From contig JACSVZ010000007.1 in the NCBI GenBank assembly GCA_014706295.1, forward strand, positions 64,271,441-64,335,440: DNA of 64,000 bases, in the 5' to 3' direction. Source of the DNA: Lycocorax pyrrhopterus obiensis (lineage: Eukaryota > Chordata > Aves > Passeriformes > Paradisaeidae). Under the pieces are notes generated by a model. The model was not told the origin of the DNA, did no database searches, and was given only the letters and a program-made list of their open reading frames with translations. Within the stretch, counting starts at the first letter, position 1. Each line of letters begins with the position of its first letter. Both the position numbers and the translations under genes were made by a program. Positions 33,986-47,305 of the stretch are shown piece after piece.

Positions 33986-35504
33986 TGGAGGTGAATCCTG
34001 AAGGATGAGACAAAGGGTGAGTCCTGAGGTTTGCTTTCTCCAACTCTTCTACCTCTCCCCCACACACCCCCTTGTGCTCTGGTTCCATTAAGCGTCATTG
34101 CTGAGAGCTGGAAGGAGCCAGCAATAGCTGACCAGCCCAGAGAGAGAGGGAAGTAACAGGTCAGACCTTTCTCCTCCAGTCCTGGGGTGTCCTGACTCGC
34201 TGCTGGGCTCACGGGGAGGCATCAGGCAGTGGCTGCATTCCCAGGCAAAGTTCAAGCTCAGTTCCAGAAATACCCATGCCTGGCCCCATGGACAATGCAG
34301 GGATCAGACGTGTAGAGCTTCTGCCCTTCCTGAAAGGGACCTAAAAGGGAAAACAGCAGAGAGAAGTTAAAAGGAGAGGTGTTACCAGCAAAAGAAGCTC
34401 AGGAGTCCATAAACTCCTCCTGTTCTTCACCCAGCCTTTAGGGAACGCAGCTCATCATCAGTCATGGATCACATTTGCATCCTACAGCCCATGTAAAAAA
34501 TGAGCAAATCAGTATGGGAAGGAAGGGGAGGGAAAAGGACACTCTTTGGCCAGGGCCAAGCCACTGACCACTGGCTGCAGTCTCCTCTCAGCAGCTCCTT
34601 GCCTCCACCTACTCTCTGAACACAGGGGGACAGGATGGTGCATGGGAACACCCCCAGGCAGCATCCTGTCTTTCCAAAATGGGATAGCACAAGCACGAGG
34701 CAGCCTGGCACTGCCTGGGCAGGGAGGAAGGCAAGGAAAGGCTTCCTCATGAGCACCAGCACTATGGTAGCCTGTCCTGGAGAAGATGAATTAGCAAATT
34801 GGGAATGGCAAGCATGTGCCTTTGGACACGTGTGGATACCATGCATGTATCTTCACCGAGAGATCAATTTGTTTTTTAAAGATATTTTGTCTGTGGTGCT
34901 ATTGATGTTGCCTTTCATTCTTTTGACAGTATTTTAATGGACAGGGATACATGAATTTCCTTTTAACCTCAGGAATCGTGCCAAGCCCAAACCCTGCCTG
35001 CATCCCATGGGACAGGACCCCCTTTTAAGTAGGTGCAGGAGAACTGGAGAACGGTTCAGAGGGATTCGGGATCTCTAAACCCACAAGCAACTCAGATAGC
35101 AGGTGTGACTGTGGGAGTAGCAGGTTTGGGAGCTGTAGGTAAGTGATGTTTCAAGGATTTCTGGAGGATGACACAGCACCACATCCGTGAGGATATGAGG
35201 AGACACTAAATCGTCTAGACACAGCCTCTGGAGATGTGTCAGCACTAAAGGAACAAAAACACAGTTTTAAAAATGCCTGGAAAAGACTTTCCATCAGACT
35301 GTTTAGCTTTCTAAAAGCACTCCGGAGTACTCCATGCTGAAGGAAGTGAGGTTTGCTTCAGGCCCAAAAGCTGCAGCATCGAGCCTGGCCCAAGAGCTCA
35401 GGAATGAAGTCCAGGGCTTCCAGTGCAGTGGTGGCTCAGAATATCTGATCCTTCTGGGGAAAGAGACATGAGAGAGGATGAATTTTAATAGATTTGAGCT
35501 GAAA

Positions 35505-35668
35505 GAGGACAGATTGAAATTGGATATTGGGAAGGAGTTCCTGGCTGGGAGGGTGGGGAGGCCCTGGCATAGGGTGCCCAAAGAAGCTGCGGCTGCCCCT
35601 GGATCCCTGGAAGTGTCCAAGGCCAGGCTGGACAGGGCTTGGAGCAGCCTGGGATAGTGGCAGGTGCA
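35505..35668 (+). mobile_element. CR1 fragment lacking the 3' end
   Basis: Forward CR1 from AGAGGACAGATTGAAATTGG through GAGTTCCTGGCTGGGAGG and GGCAGGTG. The normal 3' terminus is replaced by unrelated sequence, so it was deleted after insertion. Confidence 0.88.
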
Positions 35669-37654
35669 GCAAAGGGCTTGAGGGGCATGGCTGGAGCACA
35701 GTGGAGAGGGGAGGGGAAGAGCTCTGACCCCCGTGAGAGACTCTTGTTATCTGCCTTCCCAACAGCGGTGTTTGGAAGGGCAGGAAACACCAGGTTTGTT
35801 AAAGGTGCCTTTCTCAGGGATTTGGCCAGGTCACACTTCCCTGCAGTGCTGGTGGAGGCAGCAAAAGCTGCCCATGCCCTGTCGAGGGCTCCCTCATCCC
35901 CTCTCCCTGCAGCACAGGAGCACCGTGTGAGAGTGACTGGACTGCAGAGCATGAAGACGGCTAAAGGGTTTCACAGGGCCAGTTTTGCCAGGACAAGAAG
36001 CTCGGAGGCATTTCTGTAGAACTGCCACCCAGCCAGCCAGGACGTGCAGACAAGTGTCCCTGCACAGCAGAGCTCTCGCTGGGAGGGCTCCATCCTCCTG
36101 CTCTGGGCTCTGCCCACAGCCCCCTGACAGCAAACCTCGGGGAACCTCCCATCACCCCACCCCTGCTCAGCACACGCTGGCTCTCCCGATGCTGCCCTGT
36201 GCTCCCAAAATGCCAAGTCACAAAACTAAAACAGGCTGAAAATAAAGGGCTTGCATCATCCACAAGACCTAGAGGAATACAGACCTTTGGTTCTGATCTG
36301 ACACAGGGAAAAATACAGTTTCTTTTCTCTCAGGAACAATGAATTTAATTTCAGAAACATCTAAGCGAGTCCACGTCAGAGCCTGCCCTGCCTGTCTGCC
36401 AGCAGACGGGCAGTGTCGTACGGTTATGAAGCCACAGAACTGTAGGACTCGAGTGTGCCACAAGGGTAATGTTCTTTCATATCCACAACAGAAGCTGTTA
36501 GCTTGATTGTTAATCTGTAAAGTGGTTTTTTTCCCTAGGAGAAAACAGGCAAATTACAGAGTCAGTCATCAGATGTTCCCATGGATCTGATCGTACATAT
36601 GTGAGAAAATGTACGGCAAAAGCTGAGAGCAGCAGGAGCTGGCTGCCCAGAAAATCAAACCTGTGAACACTGGCCCGAGGTGGGGCATTATTTGCACATC
36701 TGAAAAGGTCAGATTAGGCCCAGAGAGATGAAGGTTCACAGGAGGTCCGGCAGCCAGGGAGGAGCAGGTCCCTTTAATAACCCATATGTGCTGCTCCCAT
36801 CTTCTTCTTCTCTGAGTCCGTGTATAAACGGGAGTACTGAGGAGTGAGAATGATGTGAAGTTATCCTTCCTTTGCTTGACTGGCAGCCAGAAACCCAAAG
36901 GGAGACCTTTTCCCACTGCTCACAGACCTGCACTGAGCTGAGCACACACCCCAGCTCCTCGGCTTTCCGGGCTGGGGTCTCATCACTTTGCTGAGTCATC
37001 CACACAGCCCATCATGTCTGAGGGAAGCACAGCAGATAGGTTTGGGGATAGGAGTGGCTCATGGGTGCAAGAGGTCTGTTGTAGGTCCCAGCAAGGAAGG
37101 TGTTCAACCCTGTAAGGTATTTGATTAAAATGTCTTATTGGAGGGGGACACCAGGAGAAGGAGAAAGGGGATCACAAACAATCTTGCATCCCACTGGATG
37201 CAGAAGATGCCAGGCTGTGTGACATCAGCCAGACCTCTTGCCTGGGCACAGCAGGTGGCACAGTCTGTCCTTGGCACAGTCCATGCTTGCTGAGCCTCAC
37301 CGGCATGAGGATGTGCCTCAAGTGCCCGAACCCAGCCGGAGGGGTGGTGGGGCAGCACTGACGGGCTGTGGCTGCCCCAGCTACAGGAAACAAACCCCTT
37401 TTTATTCACTTGCACTTCCATGTCCTCCCCAAACACAGTCCCTGTGCCTCTTTTCCACATTTCTCTGGCAGCAATGAGATCAGCTCCCAAAGCACAGTCT
37501 ACAAGGAGCCAGGTCCTGAAAAATGGCAAAAACACCCTTTTCTCCTTCCTTGCTGGGTCACTCAGTCACAGGGAGGGGATATTAATTTCTTCATGCCTTC
37601 GTGGCTAATGAGTTCTCTATGTTCCATCCCCAGGGACAAGTCTTTTATAAGGAA

Positions 37655-38128
37655 GATCTAAAGCTGTTGGAAATAGTCCAAAGGAGGGGCACAAAGATGG
37701 TGAAGGGTCTAAAGGACCGTAGGAGGAGCAGCTGAGGACACTTTGTGCAGCCGGAAAAGAGAAGACTGAGGTCAGACCTCACTGGGGCCTGCAGCTCCTC
37801 CCGAGGGACAGCAGAGGGACAGCTCCCGTCTCTGCTCCCTGGGACGGGGACAGCACCCAGGGAGTGGCTGGAGCTGGGCCAGGGCAGGCTCAGGCTGGAG
37901 ATCAGGGAAAGGCTCTGCCCCAGAGGGTGCTGGGCACTGCCCAGGCTCCCCAGGGAATGGGCACGGCCCCGAGGCTGCCAGAGCTCCAGGAGCGTTTGGA
38001 CAGCGCTGCCAGGGATGCCCAGGGTGGGGTTGTTGGTGTCTGGGCAGGGACAGGGGCTGAGCTGGGTGATCCCTGTGGGTCCCTTCTAACTCAGGAGATT
38101 CTGTGATTCTATGATTCTAAGATTTCAG
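37655..38128 (+). mobile_element. CR1 LINE 3' fragment, GATCCCTGTGGGTCCC subfamily
   Basis: Forward CR1 of a second subfamily: GGGCACAAAGATGGTGAAGG, CTCCCTGGGACGGGGACAG, GAGGGTGCTGGGCACTGCC, AGGAGCGTTTGGACAGC, and the tail GAGATTCTGTGATTCTATGA. It is nearly identical over about 220 bp to the copy at 42398. Confidence 0.92.
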
Positions 38129-39262
38129 GTTTTATCTGAGTGAAATTTCACATTAGTGCATGTTTTGCACTCAATTCTTACACCGACTCTTTCCTCAATT
38201 CATGCAAGAATTCCTGCCCTGTTAATAGCTACAGCTTTCCAGTGATCTCATGATTGCTGTGTTCCTGCTGTCACCATCACCATCACTCCGTTGCTCTGAG
38301 GTCCATCCCTGGCTCAGCCGTGGGATCTCGGGGTGTCCTGGGGTGGCCGATCCCTGCTCGGCTCCGAGCGCACAGCCAGGAGTGCAAATTCCTCTCTGCA
38401 GCAGCAGCCTGGACACAAATCACTCCTTAGTGCTTATGAGGCTGTAAACTTTGTTCAAGCAAAAAATGTTTTTTGGGATAATTGGGTTTTAGCTCTGAAA
38501 GATTTTGGAAAACACTGGTGTTTGACGTTCCACATCAGCTCTGGCACCCAAGCATGAGGTGCTGCTCTGTCCCTGCGCTGCCCGGGGCTATCAGGCAGCT
38601 GAGACCTCTCCTGCCATCAGAGATGTCTGTCTTCCCACAGCACAGTCTGGTTGCAGAGAAAAAGGGGATTTTCACTTTATTTTCGTGGTATTTGCACCTT
38701 TTGTGGTACTTCAACTTTTTTTTCTTTTCCTTTAGAAAGGAAATGTGATAAGTCACCTATTTTCTTCTAGCATTATTTTCCCCAGGTTTGGGATCCAATA
38801 GAGCAGTGAGGACTCTGCCACTTGGTTCCTGCAGCCTTTGGAGCCGGACAGGTAAGCAGGTTGCTCTCCCTGCCAGCTGGGTGAGCCCTTCTCCTCTCCC
38901 ACCGGTGCTGGCACTGCAGGAAATACCTTCAGTTTAGCAGCTGTTCCCCAGTACCTGTTTTGCCATGTGGTTCCTGCCCTTATAACCAGGCTCTATGATT
39001 TTGCCTGGTAAAATTTAGATTTCAGGTAAAATTATCTTCTGTATGAGCATTTACAAAATTCACTATGAAAACAGTGCCAAGTCCAACACAGGGCAGTGAA
39101 GTGCTGACTAGAGACCACCAGTAAGGTTACTAACGAAAATATAGTGCCCAGGTGAAATGCAACATGACAAGTACAATATTTGGAAGAGCTCTGTTTCCTT
39201 CTCTTGTGCCAAAATTTCTCGAGGTTTTGGCTGGTGATGTGATGGTATCAGAAAAAATTTAA

Positions 39263-39370
39263 AATCATAGAATCACAGACAGGTTTGGGTTGGAAAAGAC
39301 CTTAAAGACTGTCTCATTCCAACCCCCTGACATGGGCAGGGACACCTTCCACTAGAACAGATTGCTCAGA
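39263..39370 (-). mobile_element. CR1 3' terminal fragment (reverse)
   Basis: Reverse CR1: AATCATAGAATCACAGACAGG tail, GTTTGGGTTGGAAAAGACC and GGGCAGGGACACCTTCCAC. Confidence 0.9.
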
Positions 39371-39399
39371 GACAGATTAAAAATAGCTTCTTCATTTTT

Positions 39400-39715
39400 T
39401 TAAATTTATTTCTTCTTATTTGATAGAGTTCCTTTTTATAAATGTGAGACAATTGATTCCTTGTTTATTGCTGCGCTGTCATACATGTGTCCGTAGGTAT
39501 TCATTTGGAGATTTAGCACTTTATCATCAGTGAGAACACTTCTCTGCGAGTGTGCTGCTATGATGAGTTAATTAAGTATTCATTGTAATAACACTGATAT
39601 TAACAAACTTATTTTGTATTCATTTTCATGTGCATGCTCCATATTTCCAAACAAGTGCTATCAGTGCAATTTTCATTGATCGTTGCATATAAGAAGTATA
39701 AAAATAAAAACTCAG
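39400..39715. other. AT-rich unique block, possible conserved non-coding element
   Basis: Repeat-free AT-rich sequence with GTTAATTAAG, TATTCATTTGGAG, ATTTTCATTGATCG and other homeobox-like words. There is no coding signal. It resembles distal enhancer DNA in texture only. Confidence 0.18.
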
Positions 39716-40451
39716 TAGGAGTGTGTAAAGCCTGAGCTCCCACACCGACTGCTCACCTCAGAGGCGCTTTGCCCACCAGGCTCATTGGGTGTCCCAGACA
39801 CAGCCAGGCAGCCGGAGCTCTGGAGTCAGGCACATCTCCAGAAGACTTTAGGGCTCTTTTTTAAATATAAGATCATTTGGGCAAATATTTACATGATCAA
39901 GGCATCTGCTCTAAACTGGGGAGAGAGGGTCTTAGATGGAGAGCCATCGCAGAAGGGCCAGTGTGCTGGAGCCAGGGCTATGGGGCCGTGGGGCTGGGGT
40001 TTGGTGGTCTCTGACGGGCAGAGCACTCCAGGAACAGCCACAGCACCGTCACCCCCACCTCCATAGCCCCCAGTGGGGGTCCCCGTGCCACAGCACTGAG
40101 GCTTCTGTCTCAGAGACAGCACAGCCCCCTGGCCAGATGCTGAGGGCACGGGGCCTGGTTCCGGCGCTGCTGCCCTGATGGATTTGGAGTGTGTCCGTGC
40201 CAAACCGCTGGCTTCTCTGAGGACAGGAGTGGAATGGAAATGATGCTGCACAGTGCAGGCTGGATCTTCCTCACGCTGCCGGCAGGCAGGAGATCCACAG
40301 GGAAGGCAGGAGGGAGAGCAAAACAGGCCAAAAACATGGCTAAAAGCTGCTTGCAGAAGTAGCAGGATTCCTAAAGGGAAGGGAGGGCACAGCTGGATGC
40401 AGGGAGCCTGGAGGCTTTCTGCAGACATCAGCCACTCCAGATCAGTGGCAG

Positions 40452-40475
40452 TGTGTGTGTGTGCGTGTGCGCACT
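40452..40475 (+). repeat. short (GT)n microsatellite
   Basis: GTGTGTGTGTGTGCGTGTGCGC-type run, about 20 bp, interrupted by C. Confidence 0.75.
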
Positions 40476-41009
40476 CCTCGGGAGCAGCAGCAGGAGAGGA
40501 GCTGGAACAGCTGGATCTGTGGCTGTTTCACTGCTCTGTGCAGTTACTGAGCTGTGCTTAAAACGCTCTCTGGTTTCACAGGTCTGTGAGGAGATAACCT
40601 GCACGCAGAGCTCTGCATGTCCAGCCAGCCGGTGGGCTGGGGAGGATGATTCAGACAGCTGGCAGGGGATGGCAGGTAGTTTTGGGGTGTTCTCACAGAT
40701 TCTGTTTCCTCCATGTTGAAGAGGATGTAGGATGCTCCTTGGGAAGGGAGGGCAGAGAGGGACACGTCATTCATCTGGCACAAAGATGCCAGCACCTCTC
40801 ACTGAATGAGGTGGGAGAGCCTCTGCCCAGGACTGAATTCCCCCAGCAAATGGCTTCGTGTGTTCTGTGCTGCTCTCAGAGGTTCATTCCTAATGGTCTC
40901 CCTGCTCTGCAGCTCCGGAGGCAGAGCCATAGGTAACACAGCTGGAAAGGCACCAAAGAGCAGCAGGAGCATCCGAGCCGGTGCATGAGGACCTCTGAGC
41001 TAATGGGGG

Positions 41010-41098
41010 AGAAGGAAGTGGGGAAAGGAAGAAAAAGCAGGTGGAGAGGGAGAAGGGAAAAAGATTTAGCAGGAGAGAGTAGAAAAAAACTAAAACAA
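41010..41098 (+). repeat. purine-rich tract
   Basis: About 90 bp, mostly A and G (GGGGGAGAAGGAAGTGGGG, GAAGGGAAAAAG), with few pyrimidines. It is a low-complexity region and a possible triplex-forming sequence. Confidence 0.7.
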
Positions 41099-42397
41099 AG
41101 CATGTACTTTGGGGAAAACATGGGCTGCCCTTTTATCCTCTGTCTGGGGCCTATTCAGATCCAGGGAAAGCAGCAGGTGGGTACCTCAGGTTCTGCCACA
41201 CAAACAAACCCTCTAACAGACTTCAAAATTCTGTCATAAAACAAGGAATCCATATGAAAATTATATTTTCTAAACTGTTCTCATTGGGCCTCTTATTTTT
41301 ATTTAAATCTCTCTTTATTTGAAAGATTAATACTGTGTAATGCAGACTTTGGCAGGGAGGATATTGCAACCCCTCTGCTTGGGCAGCTGCCTCCCCTTTC
41401 TCTCTGCACTCTGCAAATGGCTCCTGTCCCCTGGATTGGCTAGCTTCATCCCTGAAAATCCTTGGTAAGACCTATGATCCTCAGAAACAGTTTCTCTGCT
41501 AAATAGGGATAAGAAAAGAAGATAATATAAAAATATAATACTGATTGATAATGACTTCTGACCAAGCAGATCAAGATTTTTCATTCCAAAATATGATGTG
41601 ACTTTAAATACTGTAATGGTTTCGAGGGTGAGGAGTCGCTTGCATTGAGGAATGTGCACCAGTGCTGGGGGGTGTTTGTTCACACAACCTTTAGATTCAA
41701 CACCCAGTGGTGCGTCAGTGGCTGTGATTTACCTCCAAGGGGGTTTTGATGGAAATACAACAATAACAAACCAATGACAAAATGGAGCTCACAGAGGGAA
41801 GAACTTCCACAGCAATGTGGTTTGTTCTGCTGGAACTGGAAATGGTGAAACTTGCACATCAAGGAAAAATCCACTTTTAGGTTTGAGGTGATTAGCAGTA
41901 GCAGTGAATGCATTTAAAATATTGTTTGCTATTAAAATACTGATTAATGATATTTCAATGTTGTTGCATAAAATATTTTGCCAATTATATTTAAACATTA
42001 TTAGTTGTCATTAACAAGTGTCGTGGACTACCACAGCCACAATAATGTAACGGGAAGGATGTGTTAAGTGCAAAGGTAATCTCTTAGATGCCATGATTCC
42101 AGGATTCTGGATATGAGGTGACTAATAAGGAAGATCATCTGTTCCGACAGATTCAGTCCCACACACAGTGTGATAATGATAATAACAGTAACCCATCGTA
42201 ACTTGCACTTGGTAAGCAACGATGTCAACGGCAGCTGTGGAGCTGCGCTGTCTGCTGGGCACAGCCACGTCTCAGTGACACAGCCAAGGGCCCAGGGAGG
42301 GCGAGCCCAGCCCCTCCCATATCCGAGGAAGGAGGAATTGTTCCTATCCGTGAGCTCCTTTTTGAAAATACCTGCCCCAAATAGCTAGGACCTGTCT

Positions 42398-42627
42398 CAG
42401 GGGGGCTCAGGCTGGAGATCAGGGAAAGGTTCTTCCCCCAGAGGGTGCTGGGCACTGCCCAGGCTCCCCAGGGAATGGGCACGGCCCCGAGGCTGCCAGA
42501 GCTCCAGGAGCGTTTGGACAGCACTGCCAGGGATGCCCAGGGTGGGGTTGTTGGGTGTCTGGACAGGGACAGGGGCTGGGATGATCCCTGTGGATCCCTC
42601 CCAGCTCAGGATATTCCATGATTCTGT
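42398..42627 (+). mobile_element. CR1 LINE 3' fragment, GATCCCTGTGGATCCC subfamily
   Basis: Forward CR1, same subfamily as 37655-38128: GGCTCAGGCTGGAGATCAGG, GGAATGGGCACGGCCCCGAG, GGATATTCCATGATTCTGTG. Confidence 0.92.
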
Positions 42628-43104
42628 GTCAACCCTGCAGACCCCTGAACTGCTGTAAGGAAAGCTCCTCTCTTTTTCTTCCATTTGCTCCAGGGATGTT
42701 TTGTGCTCTGTCTCCAACAGGTCTTGTTGGAATGCACCAGTTCAACAGGAGAGCTTGCTATGCTACAGGATTGGAGAGGAGGAGCCTCCCCATGCCCCCG
42801 GCCAGTGCTGGTGAACCCAAACCCCTGCCCTGGGCAGTCCCAAAAGCTTGGTCACTCCACATCCTGGGAAGAGCATCCACCGTCCCCCACTCCAGTGTCC
42901 CTGTTGAGTCAGCCACACATCTGTGAGGCCCGAGGCACTGAGCAGGTCACCAAGGATCTCCTCTGCCTCACTTCTCAGCCATTTTTAAAAGCAGGCATCA
43001 GCTGCTTTTCCAGGTGGGGGCCGTGCCCATCAGTCCATTAGGATTTTCACATCGGTTTGAGCATCCAGCACAGCAGCACTCTGTTCATGGAGCACTGTCA
43101 GCAG

Positions 43105-43421
43105 CTGTGACAGCACCAGGCCCACCATCCTGGGACAGCACCAGGCACACCATCCCCTGGGACAGCACCAGGCCCACCATCCCCTGTGACAGCCCCAGGC
43201 CCACCATCCTCTGAGACAGCACCAGACACGCCATTGCCTGTGACAGCACCAGGCACACCATCCTGGGACAGCACCAGACACGCCATTGCCTGTGACAGCA
43301 CCAGACACACCATCTTGGGACAGTCCCAGGCCCACCATCCCCTGTGACAGCACCAGACACGCCATTGCCTGGGACAGCACCAGACACACCATCCCCTGGG
43401 ACAGCACCAGACACGCCATCC
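43105..43421 (+). repeat. 28-bp minisatellite, about 11 units
   Basis: Tandem units of the form CCATCCCCTGGGACAGCACCAGGCCCAC with 26-bp variants (CCATCCTGGG...). Alternating CTGTGACAG/CTGGGACAG and AGGCCCACC/AGACACGCC variants suggest block duplication. The period is not a multiple of three. Long frames on the minus strand (CLVLSQ and SGAV patterns) are repeat artefacts. Confidence 0.94.
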
Positions 43422-43689
43422 CAGTGCTCCAGGATTAAATCAACGCCGGTGAAGGGTAAATCCGACTGTCGAGGTTGGGTCACCACCGGGACAAGGGCGT
43501 GCAGAGGAGTGTGCCACAGCTATAGCACCACTCCAGCTGCTTGCACCAGGGAATCCTCCCCAGCAGCCATGGGGAGAGACAAACAGCAATTAACCCTTTT
43601 GTAACAGTGTATTGATTCCCAGCACGGTGTCGGATCCAATTTAACAGGAACAATAGACAGAGCCCAGAACTATCTGGCACACAATGATG

Positions 43690-43930
43690 CTAAAACGCAC
43701 AAACAGAGCAGGTAATATATTCAGAGATTCCAAAAGAACCCAATGCTAATAATTACAAAATTAATTCCTTCCACTAAAAATAAATACACTGCTGGAACGT
43801 TTAATACAATGAACAGCAGATAAAATTACTGTTCTATCCAATTAAACCTCAACAAGTTTTTCTGAGGTTGTGATGGCATTTATTGAATTATCTCTGAACT
43901 TCTTATGCAAATCAGAGGTAGACTTGAATG
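43690..43930. other. AT-rich unique block with octamer motif
   Basis: Non-repetitive AT-rich DNA containing a POU octamer ATGCAAAT (about 43906-43913), GCTAATAATTAC and CCAATTAAACC. It is a possible regulatory element; nothing coding is visible. Confidence 0.2.
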
Positions 43931-44588
43931 CCTAATACTGAACTGCACCCAGCAGTCCTAAGACTCTCAGGAGGAGAAAAAAGGGCTGAGCCTCCCTGAG
44001 GGCTTGGAAGATATCGTGTGTCTCTGGGGAGGCAGCTGACACCATTCCCTTCTGCCCAGTCACCCCCAGTGCAAGTCGACCCCTCTGTCACAGAAGGAAA
44101 GTGTTTTAGGATAAGAGCTTTCAGAAATGGTGCATTTCTAAGTTCTCAGCTCTGGTGCTTGTCTAAATAACAAGTCATGTGTCCCAGGAAGGGTTTCACT
44201 GCCAGCTGATGGCATGGTCTCATCACAGCCACAGTTAGTGAATCACTTCCCAGCCAAGTCTTTATCCTGTTTGAGCAAACGCCTCGAAGGACAGGGATCA
44301 GATCCAACAGACCGAAGCCAGTGATTCCTCCACCAAGCATGTGGTCAGGTGGGGGAGACATCAGTGCATTATCCGTGTTAGGAACCAGAGAACCCCAGCC
44401 ACTGCACTTGTGTGGGGTTCTCTGGCAGCACTGGTTACACTCCAAGCTCTTAGTGCAGCCACATCTGAGAGTTTGAGGTATAGTTGTTGAATATAAGATG
44501 TTTAATAGATCATTTTGCATTTTTTGTTTTATGCAAGTTAATGTGAGTGAAAGTGTTGTAACAGAGAGGTTGATGCAATGTGTGCATT

Positions 44589-44650
44589 GGCAGAGGTTGG
44601 AAATGGATGGTCTTTTAGGTCCCTTCCAACACAAACCAGTCTGTGACATT
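44589..44650 (+). mobile_element. CR1 3' terminal fragment
   Basis: Only the last ~60 bp of a forward CR1: AGAGGTTGGAAATGGATGG, TTAGGTCCCTTCCAACACAAACCAGTCTGTGA. Confidence 0.78.
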
Positions 44651-44824
44651 AAAGTGTTCCTGCACGCAGAGATAGGACTGTGCCTGTAAATAATAAAATA
44701 CCCTGCTAACACAGAACACAGAGACTCCTTCTCTCTGCTTGACCAAGTGAAATCCAGCAAACAGGAAAGTCTGGGCAGAGGATGTTCACACTGTAACCGT
44801 AGCAGTACATGATCCCACCTGAGT

Positions 44825-45085
44825 TAGCATTTTGGATTATAAATCTCTTTGTCTTTGAGCATTGGAAATAGGAAAACAAATCATCTATTCAAAAAATTAG
44901 ATATATTACATTAGCAGAGTGTAATTGCATCACACATTACAATCTACAAAGCTCTCTGACTGTAATCTGCAAATTAATGACAGTTAAACATTTCAAACTC
45001 AAATCTTTGCAAGCATCTTCAATTCCCCAGCTGCTGGGGGGATATCGTTGAGAAGGATCTCATACTAAATTATGTATTCAGAGCA
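44825..45085. other. AT-rich unique block, possible conserved non-coding element
   Basis: Unique AT-rich sequence with TGTAATTGCATCACACATTAC, CTGCAAATTAATGACAG and other paired TAAT-type words, and no open frame of note. It resembles an enhancer core by texture. Confidence 0.22.
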
Positions 45086-47305
45086 TGAAGATGCACTGAA
45101 AGAGACAGAAATGTCCCCAGAAGGCACTTCTAGAAAGGAGTCATAAATTTAAATAGGAATCGAGAAAGCCTGTTTGAGCCGTAAATCGCAATTGTTTTCT
45201 AAACAAAAGTATTTTCATATAAATATCAAAGTTTTTTATTTCCGTGGCACAAGCGAAGGATTTACTGAGATAAGCACCAAGTGAGTAACCCAGGGACAGT
45301 CAATACCTAAAGCAGCTTTTACAGATACAGATGAAACATTGATGGATCAACACTTAATAGCATCAAACTCCAAAGAAACACTGGAAAACTGATCTAGCTG
45401 ATAATGTAAAGCCGGTGGGGAAAGGCAGGGGCATAGCTGAAGCGTAAGTGGAGCACACAACACCTCAGCACCCCTCGGGAAAGTAGTCCAGGTCCCACCT
45501 GCAGAAGTGCCCCCAGGCAGACATCCATCGCCAGAGGTGGGGTGCGGCAGCAGGCACTGGGACGGGGATGTGGGACAGCCCCGAGCACACGGCGCTGGCA
45601 CTGGGAGGGCAGGTGCAGGTGGCACGTGGGGTGTCAGCACAAGGGCTGTCCTGACACTGGGCTGAAACGGGCAGGATGGAGCAGAGAGATTCCTGGGCTT
45701 CCCAGTGTATGTGGGACAATGCTGCTCGAGCCCTGCAGCCCCACCACAACACCTGAAACCTGCAGCACCCACCCAGCTCTTTGCTTAGACACAAAATTCA
45801 GCACTGCAGATCATACTGGCAAAGACAACTCCACATTTGCAGAGACGTGGGAGCTGGAGCTGGAAGGCAGCTCTGCAGGAGGACGGCCTGTGAGGGCTGC
45901 ACGGAGCTCCAGGGAGATCCTCCATGAACAGCAGTGGCTGATAGGACTCAGCACATTGCTTGAGCAGCCGTGGCAGAGCAGACTCTGACCCAAACCTGCC
46001 AAGCCTGTGAGAAGGGCTCAGCCACCACGTGCACACACAGATCAGTGCAGGGTGTGCTCGGCACAGGAGCAGCATCAGTAATTAATTAAATGCAATAAGG
46101 ATGGTGGCAAAGACAGAACTCCCAGCCCACCCTCAGGAGCAGAAAATCACACTGGGGTGGGCGCTCATTACAAGCTTTGGCCAGATCCCCTGCACTGGCC
46201 TGGCTCTGCTGAGGAGGGGGTGGGGACACACAACAGAGAGGAGCCAGGAGGGACCCTGCAGCACATGAAGGACACCACTGTCCTCAGAACAAACCAGGAG
46301 AAAGAAGCTGAACCAAAGGAATCTCATCACCAGCATGGCTCAAAAGCAACACTTGCAGAAGTGTTACTGCAGGCAAGAACTGCAGCAGCAAATCCCAATG
46401 GCATTGGCTGCACAGAGGTCCATGGATGTCCAGTGTCCATCCTGCTCTCAGCTTCCTTGGTTGTGTTTGTCTCCAGACATCAAATACTCCCTTTAGTCCA
46501 TCCACGCTGCAGAGCGAAGCTGGAGGAAGACTGGGGATTGCATCCCAGGGGTGCAGTGCGCCAGCAGACCTGAGCTGTGGGTGGCTCAGAGCTCCTGGGA
46601 ATGGAGGATTCATTTGCACCACCATTCAGCTGTGCAGCTTTACAGAAGGACCACATGCAAAGCAGAAAGCAAACATGCAGAGATAATATACACATAGCAG
46701 ATTTTTACAGATAAGCTGGCAGAGACATAGGCAAAGCACAATTATTTAGTTCATCTTAAAAGGTTCCTGCAAGAAGAGATTTAAAACTTTTCAGTAAAAC
46801 AAGTTTTCTTGGCTAGACAGAACGTGCAAGAGGATTGTCAGATGGGGCTGGGAAAAAAAGCCAGATGAGAGACATGTGGCTTGTGTCCCAGTGTGGGCAT
46901 GGAGCAGGGACAGACTTCAAGGCAGGAAATGGACTGTCCAGGAGAAGGGCCCCTAAAAAGGTAGGTGAGTTAATTTGAGTACAGAGGACACTAAAATCCG
47001 CAGATAACTGATTATTAAAACCATCTTTCTCCCCCCAAAAAAGCTAATACTTATCAGACTGATTATTGTCTGCATGATCGGCTACAATAACAGCAGATAC
47101 AGCAGAGCTCGCAGGATGAGAGAAAGAAGCTGAAATTTTATTGTCTATTATGACAGAAGCAAGAGACTCTTTTGGTTTTTTATTTCAAAATAGTCTCTGG
47201 GTTTTAAGAAAGTGAAACCTTCAGCTCCCAAAAGAATTGTCTGCTTCTCACTCCAGAAGCAACAGAACATGAAATTGTAACTGAAGTTGCTGTTGCTCAA
47301 GAAAC

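Noticed and set aside
43030..43486. Repetitive hydrophobic proteins on the minus strand
   Set aside because: They are produced by the 28-bp minisatellite, whose period is not a multiple of three.
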